61,834 nucleotides of DNA from an uncultured Thiotrichaceae bacterium (GCA_937925855.1 CALAMO010000036.1:1-61834); one strand, 5' to 3'; shown: positions 32,704-42,648, numbered from the stretch's first letter. Made by a program: numbers and translations. The notes: a model not told the origin generated them from the sequence alone.

Positions 32704-34653
32704 ATGCCACTGGGTGAGCGTATATCCATTAAGACTGAGCGTGATGAACAGCAACTGTTCAACGTGCGTGCTATCGTGGCTGCGCTGTTGGTGGCGTGTG
32801 CGCTGCTTGCGATTGTGGGTCGTTTGTATGTGCTGCAAATTCAAAGCTATGACCAATATACTGAGCTTTCAGAGAAAAATTATCAGAAACGCATTCCAAT
32901 ACCGCCTATTCGGGGGCTGATTTATGATCGCAATGGCGTTCAAATTGCGGACAACCACGCCCAATACGTGCTCGAAGTGGTGCGCGACAGCGTGCCTGAT
33001 CTTAATAATGACGGCAAGAAGCGCTGGGCCGACCTACAGCTAATGCTGGAGCGGGTGAATAAGATTGTGCCGCTGACTGAAAAAGAGATTCGTATTTTTA
33101 ATCAGCAGGTTCAGCGCCGCAGCCGCCATCAGCCGACGCCGCTGAAAGAAAACATGAGCAATGAGGAAGTCGCACGCTTTGCGGTCAATAAGCTACGTTT
33201 CCCTGGCGTCAATCTTGAGCGGCGCATGCAGCGTTACTATCCATTGAGGAATATTGCCAGCCACGTTATCGGTTACGTCGGGCGTATCGATAAGCGTGAT
33301 TTGCGGCGTCTTGATCCAGAAAATTATGCGGGTACGACGCACGTCGGTAAGGTAGGTATCGAAGCGGCGCATGAAGATCGTTTGCACGGCTACACCGGTT
33401 GGCAAACAGTTGAAGTCAATGCGCATGGTAAGCACAAAGGTTCTCTGTCCAAAACTAACCCCGTTGGTGGGCAGGATTTAATTCTGGGGCTGGATATTAA
33501 CCTGCAAATTAAAGCCGAAACCCTACTGAAGGGTGAGCGCGGTGCGATTGTGGCCATTGATCCGCGTACTGGCGAGTTATTGGCTATGGCGAGCGTACCT
33601 ACCTTCGACCTCAATTTATTTGTTGATGGTATTTCACATAAGAATTATAAAAATCTGCGTGATGATCCCGATCGGCCCTTATATAACCGGGCGTTGCAGG
33701 GTTCTTATCCGCCGGGTTCAACCATTAAACCAATGATCTCGCTGGCGGGCCTGTATGAAAAAACCATTTGGCCGGGTAAGCGCGTGTACGACCCTGGTTT
33801 TTTCCAGCTGCCGGGGCATAAGCACCGCTACCGCTGTTGGCATCGATCAGGGCATGGCTCTATCGATATGAACCAAGCGATTGCAAAGTCGTGTGATACC
33901 TACTTTTATGATATGGCCTACCGTATGGGGGTAGAGAAGTTCGCGGGCTATATGAATTTGTTCGGTTTTGGCGAAAAGACGGGGATTGACCTAACGTCGG
34001 AGTCACGCGGTTTAATGCCAACGCCGCAGTGGAAGAAGCGCCGCCACCAGCAGCACTGGTATCCCGGCGATACGGTGAATATTGGTATCGGCCAGGGATA
34101 CTGGCTGGCAACGCCGTTACAGCTGGCGCATGCAACCGCAACGGTTGCGATGCGCGGTAAGCGTATCCGGCCACGGGTTTTACGCAGCGTGCGCACCGCT
34201 AAGGATCAGCCGGAAACGCTGCTGGAGCCCGATGTGATTTCCCATATCCCTACGCAAAACGAACGCCACTGGGAAATGGTGATTAACGGCATGATTAACG
34301 TGATGCACTCTGATTATGGTACGGCACGTTCGTCTGGCGAGAATTCGTCCTTTATTATCGCGGGCAAGACAGGTACCGCCCAGGTGTTTGGGATCGCACA
34401 AAATTCTAAATATGATGCGGAGCGTTTAGCCAAACGCCTGCACGATCATTCGCTTTTTGTGGGGTTTGCACCGGCGGATAATCCGCGCATTGCGGTGTCG
34501 GTGATCGTGGAGAATGGCGGTGGCGGCAGTAAAGTAGCGGCACCAACAGCGCGTAAAATTATAGATGCCTATTTACTGGATCGTTATGATGAGCCGGTAG
34601 ATGAAGAGGAGGGCAGTGAGGCGTTGAACTTAACCCGAAGACTGGCACAGTGA
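32704..34653 (+). CDS. mrdA: Penicillin-binding protein 2
   Basis: PBP2 is the transpeptidase of the elongasome. The 649 residues show a single N-terminal membrane anchor (about 20-42), the pedestal region starting PIPPIRGLIYDRNGVQIADN, and the transpeptidase domain. The active-site motifs are GSYPPGSTIKPM (SxxK), AKSCDTYFYDM (SxD/N) and IAGKTGTAQV (KTG). The gene is followed by rodA after ten bases, its partner glycosyltransferase, as is usual. Confidence 0.97.
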   Translation: MPLGERISIKTERDEQQLFNVRAIVAALLVACALLAIVGRLYVLQIQSYDQYTELSEKNYQKRIPIPPIRGLIYDRNGVQIADNHAQYVLEVVRDSVPDLNNDGKKRWADLQLMLERVNKIVPLTEKEIRIFNQQVQRRSRHQPTPLKENMSNEEVARFAVNKLRFPGVNLERRMQRYYPLRNIASHVIGYVGRIDKRDLRRLDPENYAGTTHVGKVGIEAAHEDRLHGYTGWQTVEVNAHGKHKGSLSKTNPVGGQDLILGLDINLQIKAETLLKGERGAIVAIDPRTGELLAMASVPTFDLNLFVDGISHKNYKNLRDDPDRPLYNRALQGSYPPGSTIKPMISLAGLYEKTIWPGKRVYDPGFFQLPGHKHRYRCWHRSGHGSIDMNQAIAKSCDTYFYDMAYRMGVEKFAGYMNLFGFGEKTGIDLTSESRGLMPTPQWKKRRHQQHWYPGDTVNIGIGQGYWLATPLQLAHATATVAMRGKRIRPRVLRSVRTAKDQPETLLEPDVISHIPTQNERHWEMVINGMINVMHSDYGTARSSGENSSFIIAGKTGTAQVFGIAQNSKYDAERLAKRLHDHSLFVGFAPADNPRIAVSVIVENGGGGSKVAAPTARKIIDAYLLDRYDEPVDEEEGSEALNLTRRLAQ

Positions 34654-34663
34654 GGCGTACGGC

Positions 34664-35776
34664 GTGATTTCTGAGCTATTGCCTTCCTCGGTATTGCGCG
34701 CGCTCCAGCGGGTTGACTTGGTACTGCTAGCGGCGGTGTCTCTGCTGATGTTTATGGGTATGGTGACACTGTACAGCGCGAGTGATAATAATACGCCGCT
34801 CTTGTACCGTCAGGGTATGCATTTTCTGGCCGGTCTCGTGTTGCTGCTGCTGTTTTCCCAGATCCAAAGTAAAACCTTGAAGCAATTTGCGGTTTGGGCC
34901 TATGGTCTGGGCTTGTTTTTGCTGCTGTTAGTTTTATGGGTGGGGGTCACTAAAAAAGGCGCTACCCGCTGGTTGAGTCTGGGCATACATTTTCAGCCCT
35001 CGGAAATTATGAAACTGGCCGTGCCGATGATGGTGGCGTATTACTTTGCAGAAAAACCATTGCCGCCACGCTTTTTGGATATTATTATCGCACTGGTTTT
35101 AGTGCTGGTGCCGATGCTGCTGATTCTACAGCAACCTGATTTAGGTACCTCGCTGCTGATTGCGCTGTCAGGTTTTTTTGTGATTTATCTGGCTGGTATT
35201 TCTTGGTGGTTGATGGGAGGGGCTTTTGCCATTATGGCGATCAGCGCCCCTCTGATGTTTTTTTATGGCATGCATGAATATCAGCGTCAACGGGTGCTCA
35301 CACTGTTTAACCCTGAACAAGACCTATTGGGGTCGGGGTATCATATCTATCAGTCGAAAATTGCGATTGGTTCGGGGGGTACTTACGGCAAAGGCTGGTT
35401 ACTAGGTGATCAGTCGCGGTTGGATTTTTTGCCAGAGCGCAATACAGATTTTATTTTTGCGGTCTTTGGTGAGGAGTTTGGCTTTCTGGGTAACCTGTTT
35501 TTATTGGGGCTGTACGCCTTTATTATTTGGCGCGGGCTTTGGCTGGCGTCTAAAGGGGCAGACACTTTCGCGCGTTTGCTGGGCGGGAGTCTGAGCCTGA
35601 CTTTCTTCTTATACCTGTTAGTGAATACGGGGATGGTGAGCGGTGTGTTGCCGGTGGTAGGCGTGCCTTTGCCACTGGTGAGTTATGGTGGGACTTCGAT
35701 TTTGACCCTAATGACGGCGTTTGGCATGCTGATGGGATTAAAGAAGCGTAAGCGGGTGTATCAGGCTGAAGAATAA
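34664..35776 (+). CDS. rodA: Peptidoglycan glycosyltransferase RodA
   Basis: RodA is the SEDS-family polymerase that works with PBP2 in lateral wall growth. The 370-residue protein has about ten membrane segments and the family blocks WGYT-like WLSLGIHFQPSEIMKLA, QQPDLGTSLLI (the catalytic Asp region), GSGGTYGKGWLLG, FLPERNTDFIFAVFGEEFGF and PLPLVSYGGTS. The start is GTG. In many relatives mltB sits between rodA and rlpA; here it does not. Confidence 0.97.
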   Translation: MISELLPSSVLRALQRVDLVLLAAVSLLMFMGMVTLYSASDNNTPLLYRQGMHFLAGLVLLLLFSQIQSKTLKQFAVWAYGLGLFLLLLVLWVGVTKKGATRWLSLGIHFQPSEIMKLAVPMMVAYYFAEKPLPPRFLDIIIALVLVLVPMLLILQQPDLGTSLLIALSGFFVIYLAGISWWLMGGAFAIMAISAPLMFFYGMHEYQRQRVLTLFNPEQDLLGSGYHIYQSKIAIGSGGTYGKGWLLGDQSRLDFLPERNTDFIFAVFGEEFGFLGNLFLLGLYAFIIWRGLWLASKGADTFARLLGGSLSLTFFLYLLVNTGMVSGVLPVVGVPLPLVSYGGTSILTLMTAFGMLMGLKKRKRVYQAEE

Positions 35777-35856
35777 GGTTTTAATTCAGATTCAGCTGAA
35801 AGGGGGGCACGCTATTATATTTTGCTATGTTGTGATCACGCTAAAATAATGAAACG

Positions 35857-36849
35857 ATGGTAACGATGAAAAGAATAAAACAATATGGTGCTGCTACTGT
35901 GGTGGCTGCCTTGCTGGTGCTGAGCGGATGCAGTTCTTCGGGGCCGAATAATAAGTCCGTGCCGAACAGTGTTTTGTTGACTAAGCCGTTTAAAATGGAT
36001 GCTTTGCCTGACTTAGGTGTCGGCGCAGTACCGTCGCCCCAATCAGCCCCGGTGGCCAATTCGGGAACAAATACCTATGCGGCATTGGCGGATGAACGTG
36101 CGGGCGCGCAATATCGCTGTGGCAATGAGCCGGTATACACATTAAACGGTAATCAGTACACCGTGTTGCCGTCTGCGCTGGGTTATCGGGCGGAAGGCAT
36201 GGCGACACGCTACAGCGCTCAATACCAGGGTAGCGCCACGGCAGGTTGCGAAAAGTATGACCTGCATGCGTTTACTGCTGCGCATCGTACTTTGCCCTTG
36301 CCGAGTTTTGTGCGTGTGACGAACTTACAGAACAACAAAGTGGTCATTGTGAAAGTCAATGACCGTGGGCCTTTTGACGGTGGTGGATTGATTCGGCTCT
36401 CGTCTGCGGCTGCCAGTACGTTGGGCATAAGACAGGGTGTGAGCGCCTCGGTGCGTATCGAGGGCATTAATAGCCCTGGTGCGGTCAGAGCAGCAGCACC
36501 CGTCAGTCGCAGTCAGGCGACGGCGCAGCAGGCACAGCAGCCCGCCCGACCGGTGCAACGTGCCGATGCTGTGCAGGCCGCAGCGGTGCAAAAGGCGAAG
36601 CAAAGTGGCAAAAGCTTTTTTGTGGTTGTAAAGAATTACCCAAGTCAGATGGATGCTTTGGATATGTTTGTGCGTTTGACTTCAGTCGGGTTGAAAAATA
36701 CTGAGCTGGCGTCCGCAGTGAGTGACGGGCGCCAGGTGCATCAGGTGCGTGTTGGACCCTTGTATACGCAGGATCAGATTGACAGTGTGAAAAACGCGCT
36801 GTCCAGTAATGGTCTAGCAACGTTCAAGGTGGTTGAAGTCGATCAGTAA
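35857..36849 (+). CDS. rlpA: Septal ring lytic transglycosylase RlpA with SPOR domain
   Basis: The 330-residue lipoprotein has lipobox LSGC (Cys near residue 25), a double-psi beta-barrel domain (about 105-205) with EGMATRYSA, TAAHRTLPLPSFVRVTNL and VKVNDRGPF (the catalytic Asp region), and a Gln/Ala/Pro linker. A C-terminal SPOR domain (about 248-330) should bind denuded glycan at the septum. RlpA relatives cleave such glycans. An alternative start three codons later is possible. Confidence 0.93.
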   Translation: MVTMKRIKQYGAATVVAALLVLSGCSSSGPNNKSVPNSVLLTKPFKMDALPDLGVGAVPSPQSAPVANSGTNTYAALADERAGAQYRCGNEPVYTLNGNQYTVLPSALGYRAEGMATRYSAQYQGSATAGCEKYDLHAFTAAHRTLPLPSFVRVTNLQNNKVVIVKVNDRGPFDGGGLIRLSSAAASTLGIRQGVSASVRIEGINSPGAVRAAAPVSRSQATAQQAQQPARPVQRADAVQAAAVQKAKQSGKSFFVVVKNYPSQMDALDMFVRLTSVGLKNTELASAVSDGRQVHQVRVGPLYTQDQIDSVKNALSSNGLATFKVVEVDQ

Positions 36850-36993
36850 GTCCCAGGTAGGGCATGCGGCTAGTAAATCTAGCAGTCTTCGGCTGCTATA
36901 GTGAACAGTACCGAATAGGATGAGACGTTCTGGCGCAGTTGCATCTAAAGCTTGCTGGAGCAAACGCGGTAGGTAAATTGAGGGGTAGACAGG

Positions 36994-38142
36994 ATGTTGT
37001 TGAAAATATGGCTGCTAGGTTTGTGGCTGTGTATGAGCACGGCGGCAGCAGATTCAGCTAAAATCGTTTCGTTGGCGCCTGGTGCACCTGAGGTCGATGC
37101 CAATAGCTTTTTGCTGGTTGATTTTCAAAGCGGTGAAGAATTGGTCGCGATGAACCAGGGCATGCGGATTGAGCCTGCCAGTATTACAAAGCTAATGACG
37201 GCTTATATCTTATACCGTGAGCTTGCCAGAGGTCGGGTTAAGATGAGTGAGGATGTGTTGATTTCTCAGAAGTCTTGGGAAATGAAAGGCTCACGCATGT
37301 TCGTTGAAGTGGGTAAAAAAGTTAAGTTGGAAAAACTGCTGCGAGGCCTAATTATTCAGTCCGGGAACGATGCAGCGGTCGCGTTGGCTGAGCACGTCGC
37401 TGGCAGTGAAGAGGCCTTTGTGGAGCGGATGAATAAGGTGGCGGCTGAACTTGGAATGCATGGCACGCGCTATCAAAATGTGACGGGCTGGCCAGCAGCA
37501 GAACATTACACAACGGCGCGAGACATTGTCTTACTGACCCGTGCGCTGATTACTGAATTTCCAGACCGTTATCAACTCTACTCCGAGAAAGAGTTCACCT
37601 ATAACAACATTAAGCAGCATAATCGCAACAAACTATTGTGGCGTGATGACAGCGTCGACGGTGTTAAAACGGGCCACACTGAATCCGCAGGTTATTGTCT
37701 GGTGGCGTCAGCATTGCGTAATAATATGCGACTGATTTCGGTGGTGCTCGGCTCGGGTAGTGAAAGAAGTCGCTCGGAGTCGAGCCAGAAACTGCTGGAA
37801 TACGGTTTCCGTACCTTTGAGACGCATAAGCTGTATAAGGAAGGCGATACCCTGTCTGAAGTGCGCATCTGGCAGGGGGCTAAGGAAAAAGTCGCTGCCG
37901 GTGTGATGGCCGATCTGTATGTGAGTATGGGTAAGGGACGCTATGATCAGCTGAAGGGGGTCATTCAGTTTGATAAATCGATTAGCGCGCCCGTGCGGCG
38001 GGGTGATGTGTTAGGCAAAATTGTATTTTCTGATCAGACTAAAGTGCTGAAAGAAGTTAATCTTTTGGCGCTGGAAGATGTCGCAGAAGGCGGCCTGTGG
38101 CGTCAGGTGTCAGACAGTGTGCAGAAGTTTTTTGCTGACTAA
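36994..38142 (+). CDS. dacA: D-alanyl-D-alanine carboxypeptidase (PBP5/6 family)
   Basis: The enzyme trims pentapeptides in the periplasm. The 382 residues start with a signal peptide (about 1-18), followed by the transpeptidase-like domain with PASITKLMTAY (SxxK), IIQSGNDAAVALAE (SxN) and VDGVKTGHTESAGYCL (KTG). The PBP5 C-terminal beta-domain (about 280-370) is present, as is a final amphipathic helix (WRQVSDSVQKFFAD) that usually anchors the protein to the membrane. It precedes ybeD and lipB in the standard order. Confidence 0.95.
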   Translation: MLLKIWLLGLWLCMSTAAADSAKIVSLAPGAPEVDANSFLLVDFQSGEELVAMNQGMRIEPASITKLMTAYILYRELARGRVKMSEDVLISQKSWEMKGSRMFVEVGKKVKLEKLLRGLIIQSGNDAAVALAEHVAGSEEAFVERMNKVAAELGMHGTRYQNVTGWPAAEHYTTARDIVLLTRALITEFPDRYQLYSEKEFTYNNIKQHNRNKLLWRDDSVDGVKTGHTESAGYCLVASALRNNMRLISVVLGSGSERSRSESSQKLLEYGFRTFETHKLYKEGDTLSEVRIWQGAKEKVAAGVMADLYVSMGKGRYDQLKGVIQFDKSISAPVRRGDVLGKIVFSDQTKVLKEVNLLALEDVAEGGLWRQVSDSVQKFFAD

Positions 38143-38162
38143 ATAAAGAGGTTTAGGCGCTT

Positions 38163-38441
38163 ATGCGTGACTTGAGTCAGGAAGAGCTGAAGCTCGAATT
38201 TCCCTGTGATTTTCCAATTAAGGTTGTGGGAGCTGCCGCCAACGGTGAGTTTGAGGCCCGTGTGATTGCGATAGCGGAACAGCACGATCCTTTTTTTTCG
38301 CCCAAGGCGTTGAAGCGTAACCAGAGCCGCACCGGTAAATATAACAGCCTGACCCTGGGAATCCGGGCTACCAGCAAAGTACAAATTGATGCGATTTATG
38401 CTGACTTGAAACGCTGTGATTTGGTACTGTGGGCGCTGTAA
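38163..38441 (+). CDS. ybeD: DUF493 family protein YbeD
   Basis: The 92-residue ferredoxin-fold protein has the DUF493 pattern: LEFPCDFPIKVVG, RPSKNGKY-like RNQSRTGKYNSLTLGIRATSK, and a final VLWAL. These proteins commonly sit between dacA and lipB, and a regulatory (lipoate-related) role has been proposed for them. Its 3' end overlaps the lipB start by 13 bases. Confidence 0.92.
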   Translation: MRDLSQEELKLEFPCDFPIKVVGAAANGEFEARVIAIAEQHDPFFSPKALKRNQSRTGKYNSLTLGIRATSKVQIDAIYADLKRCDLVLWAL

Positions 38442-39124
38442 TTACGACCGACCTTTCTCGGCAGGCGTTAACTGCCTGCGCTTGCTTCGATCCGCCGCAG
38501 CCTTATTCCGCAGTGCTGCATCAAATGCAAGAGTTTACCCGCCTGCGTGATGATGCGACACCGGATGAAATCTGGCTGTTGCAGCACGAACCGGTATTTA
38601 CTCTGGGGCGGAACGCGCAGCGTGAACACCTGTTAAATCCAGGTGCTATTCCGGTGCTTGCAGTCGATCGTGGCGGACAGGTGACGTACCACGGGCCGGG
38701 CCAGCTAGTGATTTATGTGCTGGTCGATATTCGGCGTAAGGGTCTGGGTGTGCGCGAACTGGTGCTCAAACTGGAACAGTCTGTGATTGATTATCTAGCG
38801 CAGCATCATATTGTGGCGCAGGGGGACCGCGCCGCGCCGGGGGTGTATGTCGCGGGGCAGAAAATCGCTGCGCTGGGCCTAAGAGTCAGTCGGGGTAAGA
38901 CTTATCATGGACTGAGCTTTAATATTGATCCCGACTTAAGCGCTTTTCAGCGTATTAATCCTTGTGGCTACGCCGGACTGGCAGTGACCAGCTGTCGGCA
39001 GTTGGGCGTGACCGCTGAACTGGCGGTGGTGGCTGGGGAAATGAGTGCACACTTAGCGCGGAACTTGGGCTATAGCCTTATTGCTTGGGGTGAGGCGCGG
39101 GGCAATACACCATTTAGCCCTTAG
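38429..39124 (+). CDS. lipB: Octanoyltransferase LipB
   Basis: LipB moves octanoyl groups from acyl-carrier protein to the lipoyl domains of keto-acid dehydrogenases and the glycine cleavage system. The 231 residues show EIWLLQHEPVFTLGRNAQ, the RGGQVTYHGPGQLVIYVLVD active-site loop, a KIAALGLRVSRGKTYHGLSFNID block with the catalytic Lys, and the catalytic Cys in VTSCRQLG. The start is GTG inside the end of ybeD. lipA, which normally follows, is absent here. Confidence 0.95.
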   Translation: MGAVITTDLSRQALTACACFDPPQPYSAVLHQMQEFTRLRDDATPDEIWLLQHEPVFTLGRNAQREHLLNPGAIPVLAVDRGGQVTYHGPGQLVIYVLVDIRRKGLGVRELVLKLEQSVIDYLAQHHIVAQGDRAAPGVYVAGQKIAALGLRVSRGKTYHGLSFNIDPDLSAFQRINPCGYAGLAVTSCRQLGVTAELAVVAGEMSAHLARNLGYSLIAWGEARGNTPFSP

Positions 39125-39184
39125 GCGTTTGCCAGAAGAAGCACTCAGTGGGTTATTCTTTCCCTTGCTTTACTGCCGACCACC

Positions 39185-39607
39185 TCAGAACGGTTTTACG
39201 ACGGCAGCAATAACAATCAGGATCAGCAGCAGCGCGGGGACTTCATTAAACCAGCGGTACCATTGATGGCTCCTGCTATTGGCCTCAGTGCGGAATTTCA
39301 GTATGATTTTATAGCAAGCGTGGTGATAGCCAAACAGCAGCAACAGCGCCAGCAGTTTAAGCTGGAACCAGCCACTGCTAAACAGTATTCCTTGTCCTAA
39401 CACCAGTAAAGCAATACCCAATAACAGCGTCAGCGCCATGCCGATGGTCATGATGCCAAACAGGCGCTTTTCCATCACCTTAAATAAGGCAAAGCTGGGT
39501 GCGTTTTCTGGCATTGAATGGTAGACGAATAGCCGGGGCAGATAAAACAATCCGGCGAACCAAGTGACCATGAAAACGACGTGCAGTGCCTTTAGCCATT
39601 CATACAT
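39185..39607 (-). CDS. hemJ: Protoporphyrinogen oxidase HemJ
   Basis: HemJ oxidises protoporphyrinogen IX in the membrane, late in haem synthesis. The 140-residue protein has four membrane segments and the family motifs LKALHVVFMVTWFAGLFYLPRLFVYH (the haem-ligand His in ALHV) and FQLKLLALLLLFGYHHACY, with RWFNEVPALLLILIVIAAVVKP at the end. It follows the TlpA-like gene by 11 bases on the same strand. Confidence 0.93.
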   Translation of the reverse strand: MYEWLKALHVVFMVTWFAGLFYLPRLFVYHSMPENAPSFALFKVMEKRLFGIMTIGMALTLLLGIALLVLGQGILFSSGWFQLKLLALLLLFGYHHACYKIILKFRTEANSRSHQWYRWFNEVPALLLILIVIAAVVKPF

Positions 39608-39618
39608 AACGATTAGCC

Positions 39619-40122
39619 CTAGCCTTTAAGCATGTTTTCAATGGTTTGCCGCATGGCGTCCATCTCTAGCATGCCCATTTTGTGCAGCGAAATTTTCCCT
39701 TCGGGTGAAACCAGAAAGCTAGTTGGGGTAACTTTAACGCCGCCATAGGCTTTTGCTAGTAGGCCGTCTTCATCAAACACAATGTCATAGTTCATGTTTT
39801 TTTCTTGGCGCATGGTTTGAATCAGCGGTAGCTCATCGTGTGGCATAGCAACGCCGATCACTCGAAAACCATCTGCGTTTAAATCGTTGTATAGGGCGTT
39901 CAGGTGTGGAATTTCGCGGACGCAGCCCGGACAGTCTGTGGCCCAGAACACCACCATATAAGGTTTGCCTTTGAGGTCAGCGGAGTCAATGCTTTCGCCG
40001 TCAATCGTGGTGGTTTTTAAATGTGGAGCGGCTTGCAGACCATCATTAGGCGCCAACCAGAAAAATACCAGTGCACCTGCAATCAGCGCTAGCACTAGCA
40101 GACCTTTCATATCCAGTTTCAT
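39619..40122 (-). CDS. TlpA-like membrane-anchored thioredoxin
   Basis: The 167-residue protein has an N-terminal membrane anchor (about 8-25) and a thioredoxin-like domain with the active site WATDCPGCVREIP (CPGC at about 61-64), and the cis-Pro loop KVTPTSFLVSP. It faces the periplasm and resembles ResA/TlpA reductants used in cytochrome c or disulfide metabolism. It precedes hemJ, with which it is probably co-transcribed, hinting at a link to haem or cytochrome assembly. It diverges from argC. Confidence 0.85.
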   Translation of the reverse strand: MKLDMKGLLVLALIAGALVFFWLAPNDGLQAAPHLKTTTIDGESIDSADLKGKPYMVVFWATDCPGCVREIPHLNALYNDLNADGFRVIGVAMPHDELPLIQTMRQEKNMNYDIVFDEDGLLAKAYGGVKVTPTSFLVSPEGKISLHKMGMLEMDAMRQTIENMLKG

Positions 40123-40186
40123 AGCAGTACTTTGTTAATTATTTCGGAAGGCGTATTATAGCTTTATTTATAGCTGATAAGGAAAA

Positions 40187-41233
40187 ATGAGCACTGTGAA
40201 AAAGGTTGCTGTGGTTGGGGCGACCGGTTATACCGGCGTCGAGTTATTGCGTTTATTAGTAAGTCACCCCGAGGTTGAAATCAGCCAGGTGACTTCGCGC
40301 ACGCATGCCGGTAGTCGGGTTGATGCGATGTTCCCCAATTTGCGCGGCTTTCTTGATTTGTCTTTTTCCGAGCCGGATGTGAGTCAGCTGGCTAAAAATG
40401 ATCTGGTATTTTTTGCGACGCCAAACGGCGTTGCAATGCAAAGCGCACAAGCCTTAGTCGCGGCGGGGACGCGGCTTATTGATTTGGCGGCTGATTTTCG
40501 TATTAAAGATATTGCCACCTGGAGCCAATGGTACGGCATGGAGCACGCCTGTCCTGAGCGAGTGGCAGACGCCGTATATGGTCTGCCGGAGCTGTATCGT
40601 GCGCAGATAAAAACAGCGGCCGTGGTCGCTAACCCAGGCTGTTATCCGACGGCGGTAACGCTGGGCCTATTGCCTCTGTTAGAGGCTGGCCTGATCGATT
40701 TAGAGAGTATTATTGCAGATACTAAATCTGGGGCCAGCGGTGCAGGGCGAGGTGCTAACGTCGGGACGTTGCTGTGTGAGGCTGGCGATAGTTTTAAAGC
40801 TTACGGTGTGGCAGGGCATCGTCATCAGCCAGAGATTGCCCAGACGTTCTCGCAGATTGTTGGGGCACCGATTGATCTGACTTTTGTGCCGCACCTGCTG
40901 CCGATGATTCGCGGTATACACGCGACGTTATATGCCAATGCGTTGGCGTCAGCTGATGCTGCGGAAGTGCAAGCACTGTATGAGCAGCGTTTCCAGCATG
41001 AGCGTTTTGTTGATGTTTTGCCGCAGGGTTCACATCCAGAAACGCGCACCGTGCGCGGGGCTAATATGTGCCGTATTGCTGTCCATCGTCCGCAGGCCGG
41101 TAAACGCTTTGTTGTGCTTTCAGTGATTGATAACTTGGTTAAAGGAGCCGCAGGGCAGGCGGTGCAAAACATGAATATTATGTTTGGCCTAGCGGAAGAT
41201 AGTGGTTTGAATGCGCCGGGACTGCTGCCTTAA
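40187..41233 (+). CDS. argC: N-acetyl-gamma-glutamyl-phosphate reductase
   Basis: ArgC reduces N-acetylglutamyl phosphate with NADPH, the third step of arginine synthesis. The 348 residues show the nucleotide-binding [18 protein letters not shown] (about 8-25), [17 protein letters not shown], the catalytic Cys in [26 protein letters not shown] and the histidine motif GHRHQPEI. argA is elsewhere in the window (16.5 kb), so the arginine genes are scattered. Confidence 0.97.
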   Translation: MSTVKKVAVVGATGYTGVELLRLLVSHPEVEISQVTSRTHAGSRVDAMFPNLRGFLDLSFSEPDVSQLAKNDLVFFATPNGVAMQSAQALVAAGTRLIDLAADFRIKDIATWSQWYGMEHACPERVADAVYGLPELYRAQIKTAAVVANPGCYPTAVTLGLLPLLEAGLIDLESIIADTKSGASGAGRGANVGTLLCEAGDSFKAYGVAGHRHQPEIAQTFSQIVGAPIDLTFVPHLLPMIRGIHATLYANALASADAAEVQALYEQRFQHERFVDVLPQGSHPETRTVRGANMCRIAVHRPQAGKRFVVLSVIDNLVKGAAGQAVQNMNIMFGLAEDSGLNAPGLLP

Positions 41234-41305
41234 TTGGGATGAAAGAGCCCCATCAAGCCTGTAACCGTGCGGCTGGCTTAATAATCGCCGGCATATTAAT
41301 AGGTT

Positions 41306-42145
41306 GTGTCTGACACCATGAGCTTGGAGTATCGTTTTGATCACCGCCGCGCAGTAGAAAGCCAGCTTGTCGGGCGCAAACGTAATTTATGTTGGCTATA
41401 CTTTATTTGTTTTATCCTGTTGCAGCTGGGCGCTGTCCTCTGGTGTTATTTGAATGGCTATCTGATGCCGCTGAATGCTCAGGGCGGTGCGCATGCCTTG
41501 TCACTGCGTGGTAAGCTAGATGAGCAGGCCTTGCGGTTGGCGCAGCAGGTCGATGCTATGACGCAGCTGCAAGTGCGTTTGGCGGCGACACAGCGAGCAG
41601 AAGCGATTCAAGTCGCGTCCAATGAGGTGTTACGCGACAAACTGATGCTGGCTGAAACGGCGCTGGCTGAGTCACGCGAGCGCTTGTTATTGTATGAGGA
41701 AGTGTTAGCGCCTACGGTGGGGCGCGGGCTGGATATTCAATATTTGGCTATTAAACGCCTGCTGATTGATGCAGATGGAAAAAAGTTAGCGCATGAGCGC
41801 CACTATCAGTATCATCTGATATTAACCAATATACGCGGCGCTGAGGCGCTGGTCAGTGGGCAATTCAATCTGACGTTACAGGGTAAGTCACAGGGCAAAC
41901 CGCAGAGTTTGCCACTTAAGGCGCTGGTCTTGATGGCGCGCAGCGGAAAACAGACCCCACGCGCAGATAACACGTTTTCTTTTAAACATTATCAGGGGCT
42001 GGAAGGCGTGATTGAATTGCCAGATGGCTTCACGCCGCAGCGGGTTATTATAGAACTGATGCCGGTAGCAGGCAAAAAGGTGCGCAGGCAATACGCATGG
42101 GATACCTTCGCACCGGTAGAAACAACCACTACGAGTAAGGAGTAA
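41306..42145 (+). CDS. DUF6776 family membrane protein
   Basis: The 279-residue protein has one N-terminal membrane segment (about 27-50), a predicted coiled coil rich in Ala/Leu/Gln (about 65-130), and a C-terminal beta-rich domain (about 140-270) with FSFKHYQGLEGVIELPDGFTPQRVIIEL. This fits the DUF6776 family, usually next to a bactofilin gene, as here. The start is GTG at 41306; an ATG four codons later is an alternative. A role in cell shape with the bactofilin is plausible. Confidence 0.75.
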   Translation: MSDTMSLEYRFDHRRAVESQLVGRKRNLCWLYFICFILLQLGAVLWCYLNGYLMPLNAQGGAHALSLRGKLDEQALRLAQQVDAMTQLQVRLAATQRAEAIQVASNEVLRDKLMLAETALAESRERLLLYEEVLAPTVGRGLDIQYLAIKRLLIDADGKKLAHERHYQYHLILTNIRGAEALVSGQFNLTLQGKSQGKPQSLPLKALVLMARSGKQTPRADNTFSFKHYQGLEGVIELPDGFTPQRVIIELMPVAGKKVRRQYAWDTFAPVETTTTSKE

Positions 42146-42150
42146 GAGAC

Positions 42151-42648
42151 ATGTTCGGGAAAGGCGCTAAAACAAATCCACCGGTGAGTAGCAACCCACA
42201 GCAAGCGGCTGCTGCCTCCTCCTCCGCTAACCAGGATCAGAAGTCACGCAGTGCGACCGTTAATACACAAATTGGTAAAGGCACCACGATTGACGGCGAT
42301 TTGCAGTTTACTGGCGGCTTGCTGATTGAGGGCACAGTCAAAGGCAATATGATGGCGGAAAATGATCAGGCCACGCTTATTTTGAGTGAGCAGGGTAGAA
42401 TTCAAGGTGAAGTGCGGGTGCCGAGCATGGTGCTCAACGGCTCTATTGATGGCGATGTATTTGCCAGTGGCAAAGTAGAGCTGTTTGAAAATGCGCGTAT
42501 TTGTGGAGATGTTTACTATAACTTGCTGGAAATGGCAGTGGGTGCTGAGGTCAACGGTAAGCTGGTGCGGCAAAAGCCGTCGGAGCCCGTCATTTCTGCA
42601 CCTAAACCAGCAGTATCTGCTAAAGAGGGTGCAGACTCTAAGAGCTAG
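42151..42648 (+). CDS. Bactofilin
   Basis: Bactofilins are small cytoskeletal proteins that polymerise without nucleotide and help shape the cell. The 165-residue protein has a short unstructured N-terminus (about 1-33), the beta-helix core (about 38-140) with TTIDGDLQFTGGLLIEGTVKGNM and repeated hydrophobic-Gly-x-hydrophobic turns (SIDGDVFASGKVELFENARICGDVYY), and a disordered C-terminus. It starts five bases after the DUF6776 gene. Confidence 0.93.
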   Translation: MFGKGAKTNPPVSSNPQQAAAASSSANQDQKSRSATVNTQIGKGTTIDGDLQFTGGLLIEGTVKGNMMAENDQATLILSEQGRIQGEVRVPSMVLNGSIDGDVFASGKVELFENARICGDVYYNLLEMAVGAEVNGKLVRQKPSEPVISAPKPAVSAKEGADSKS

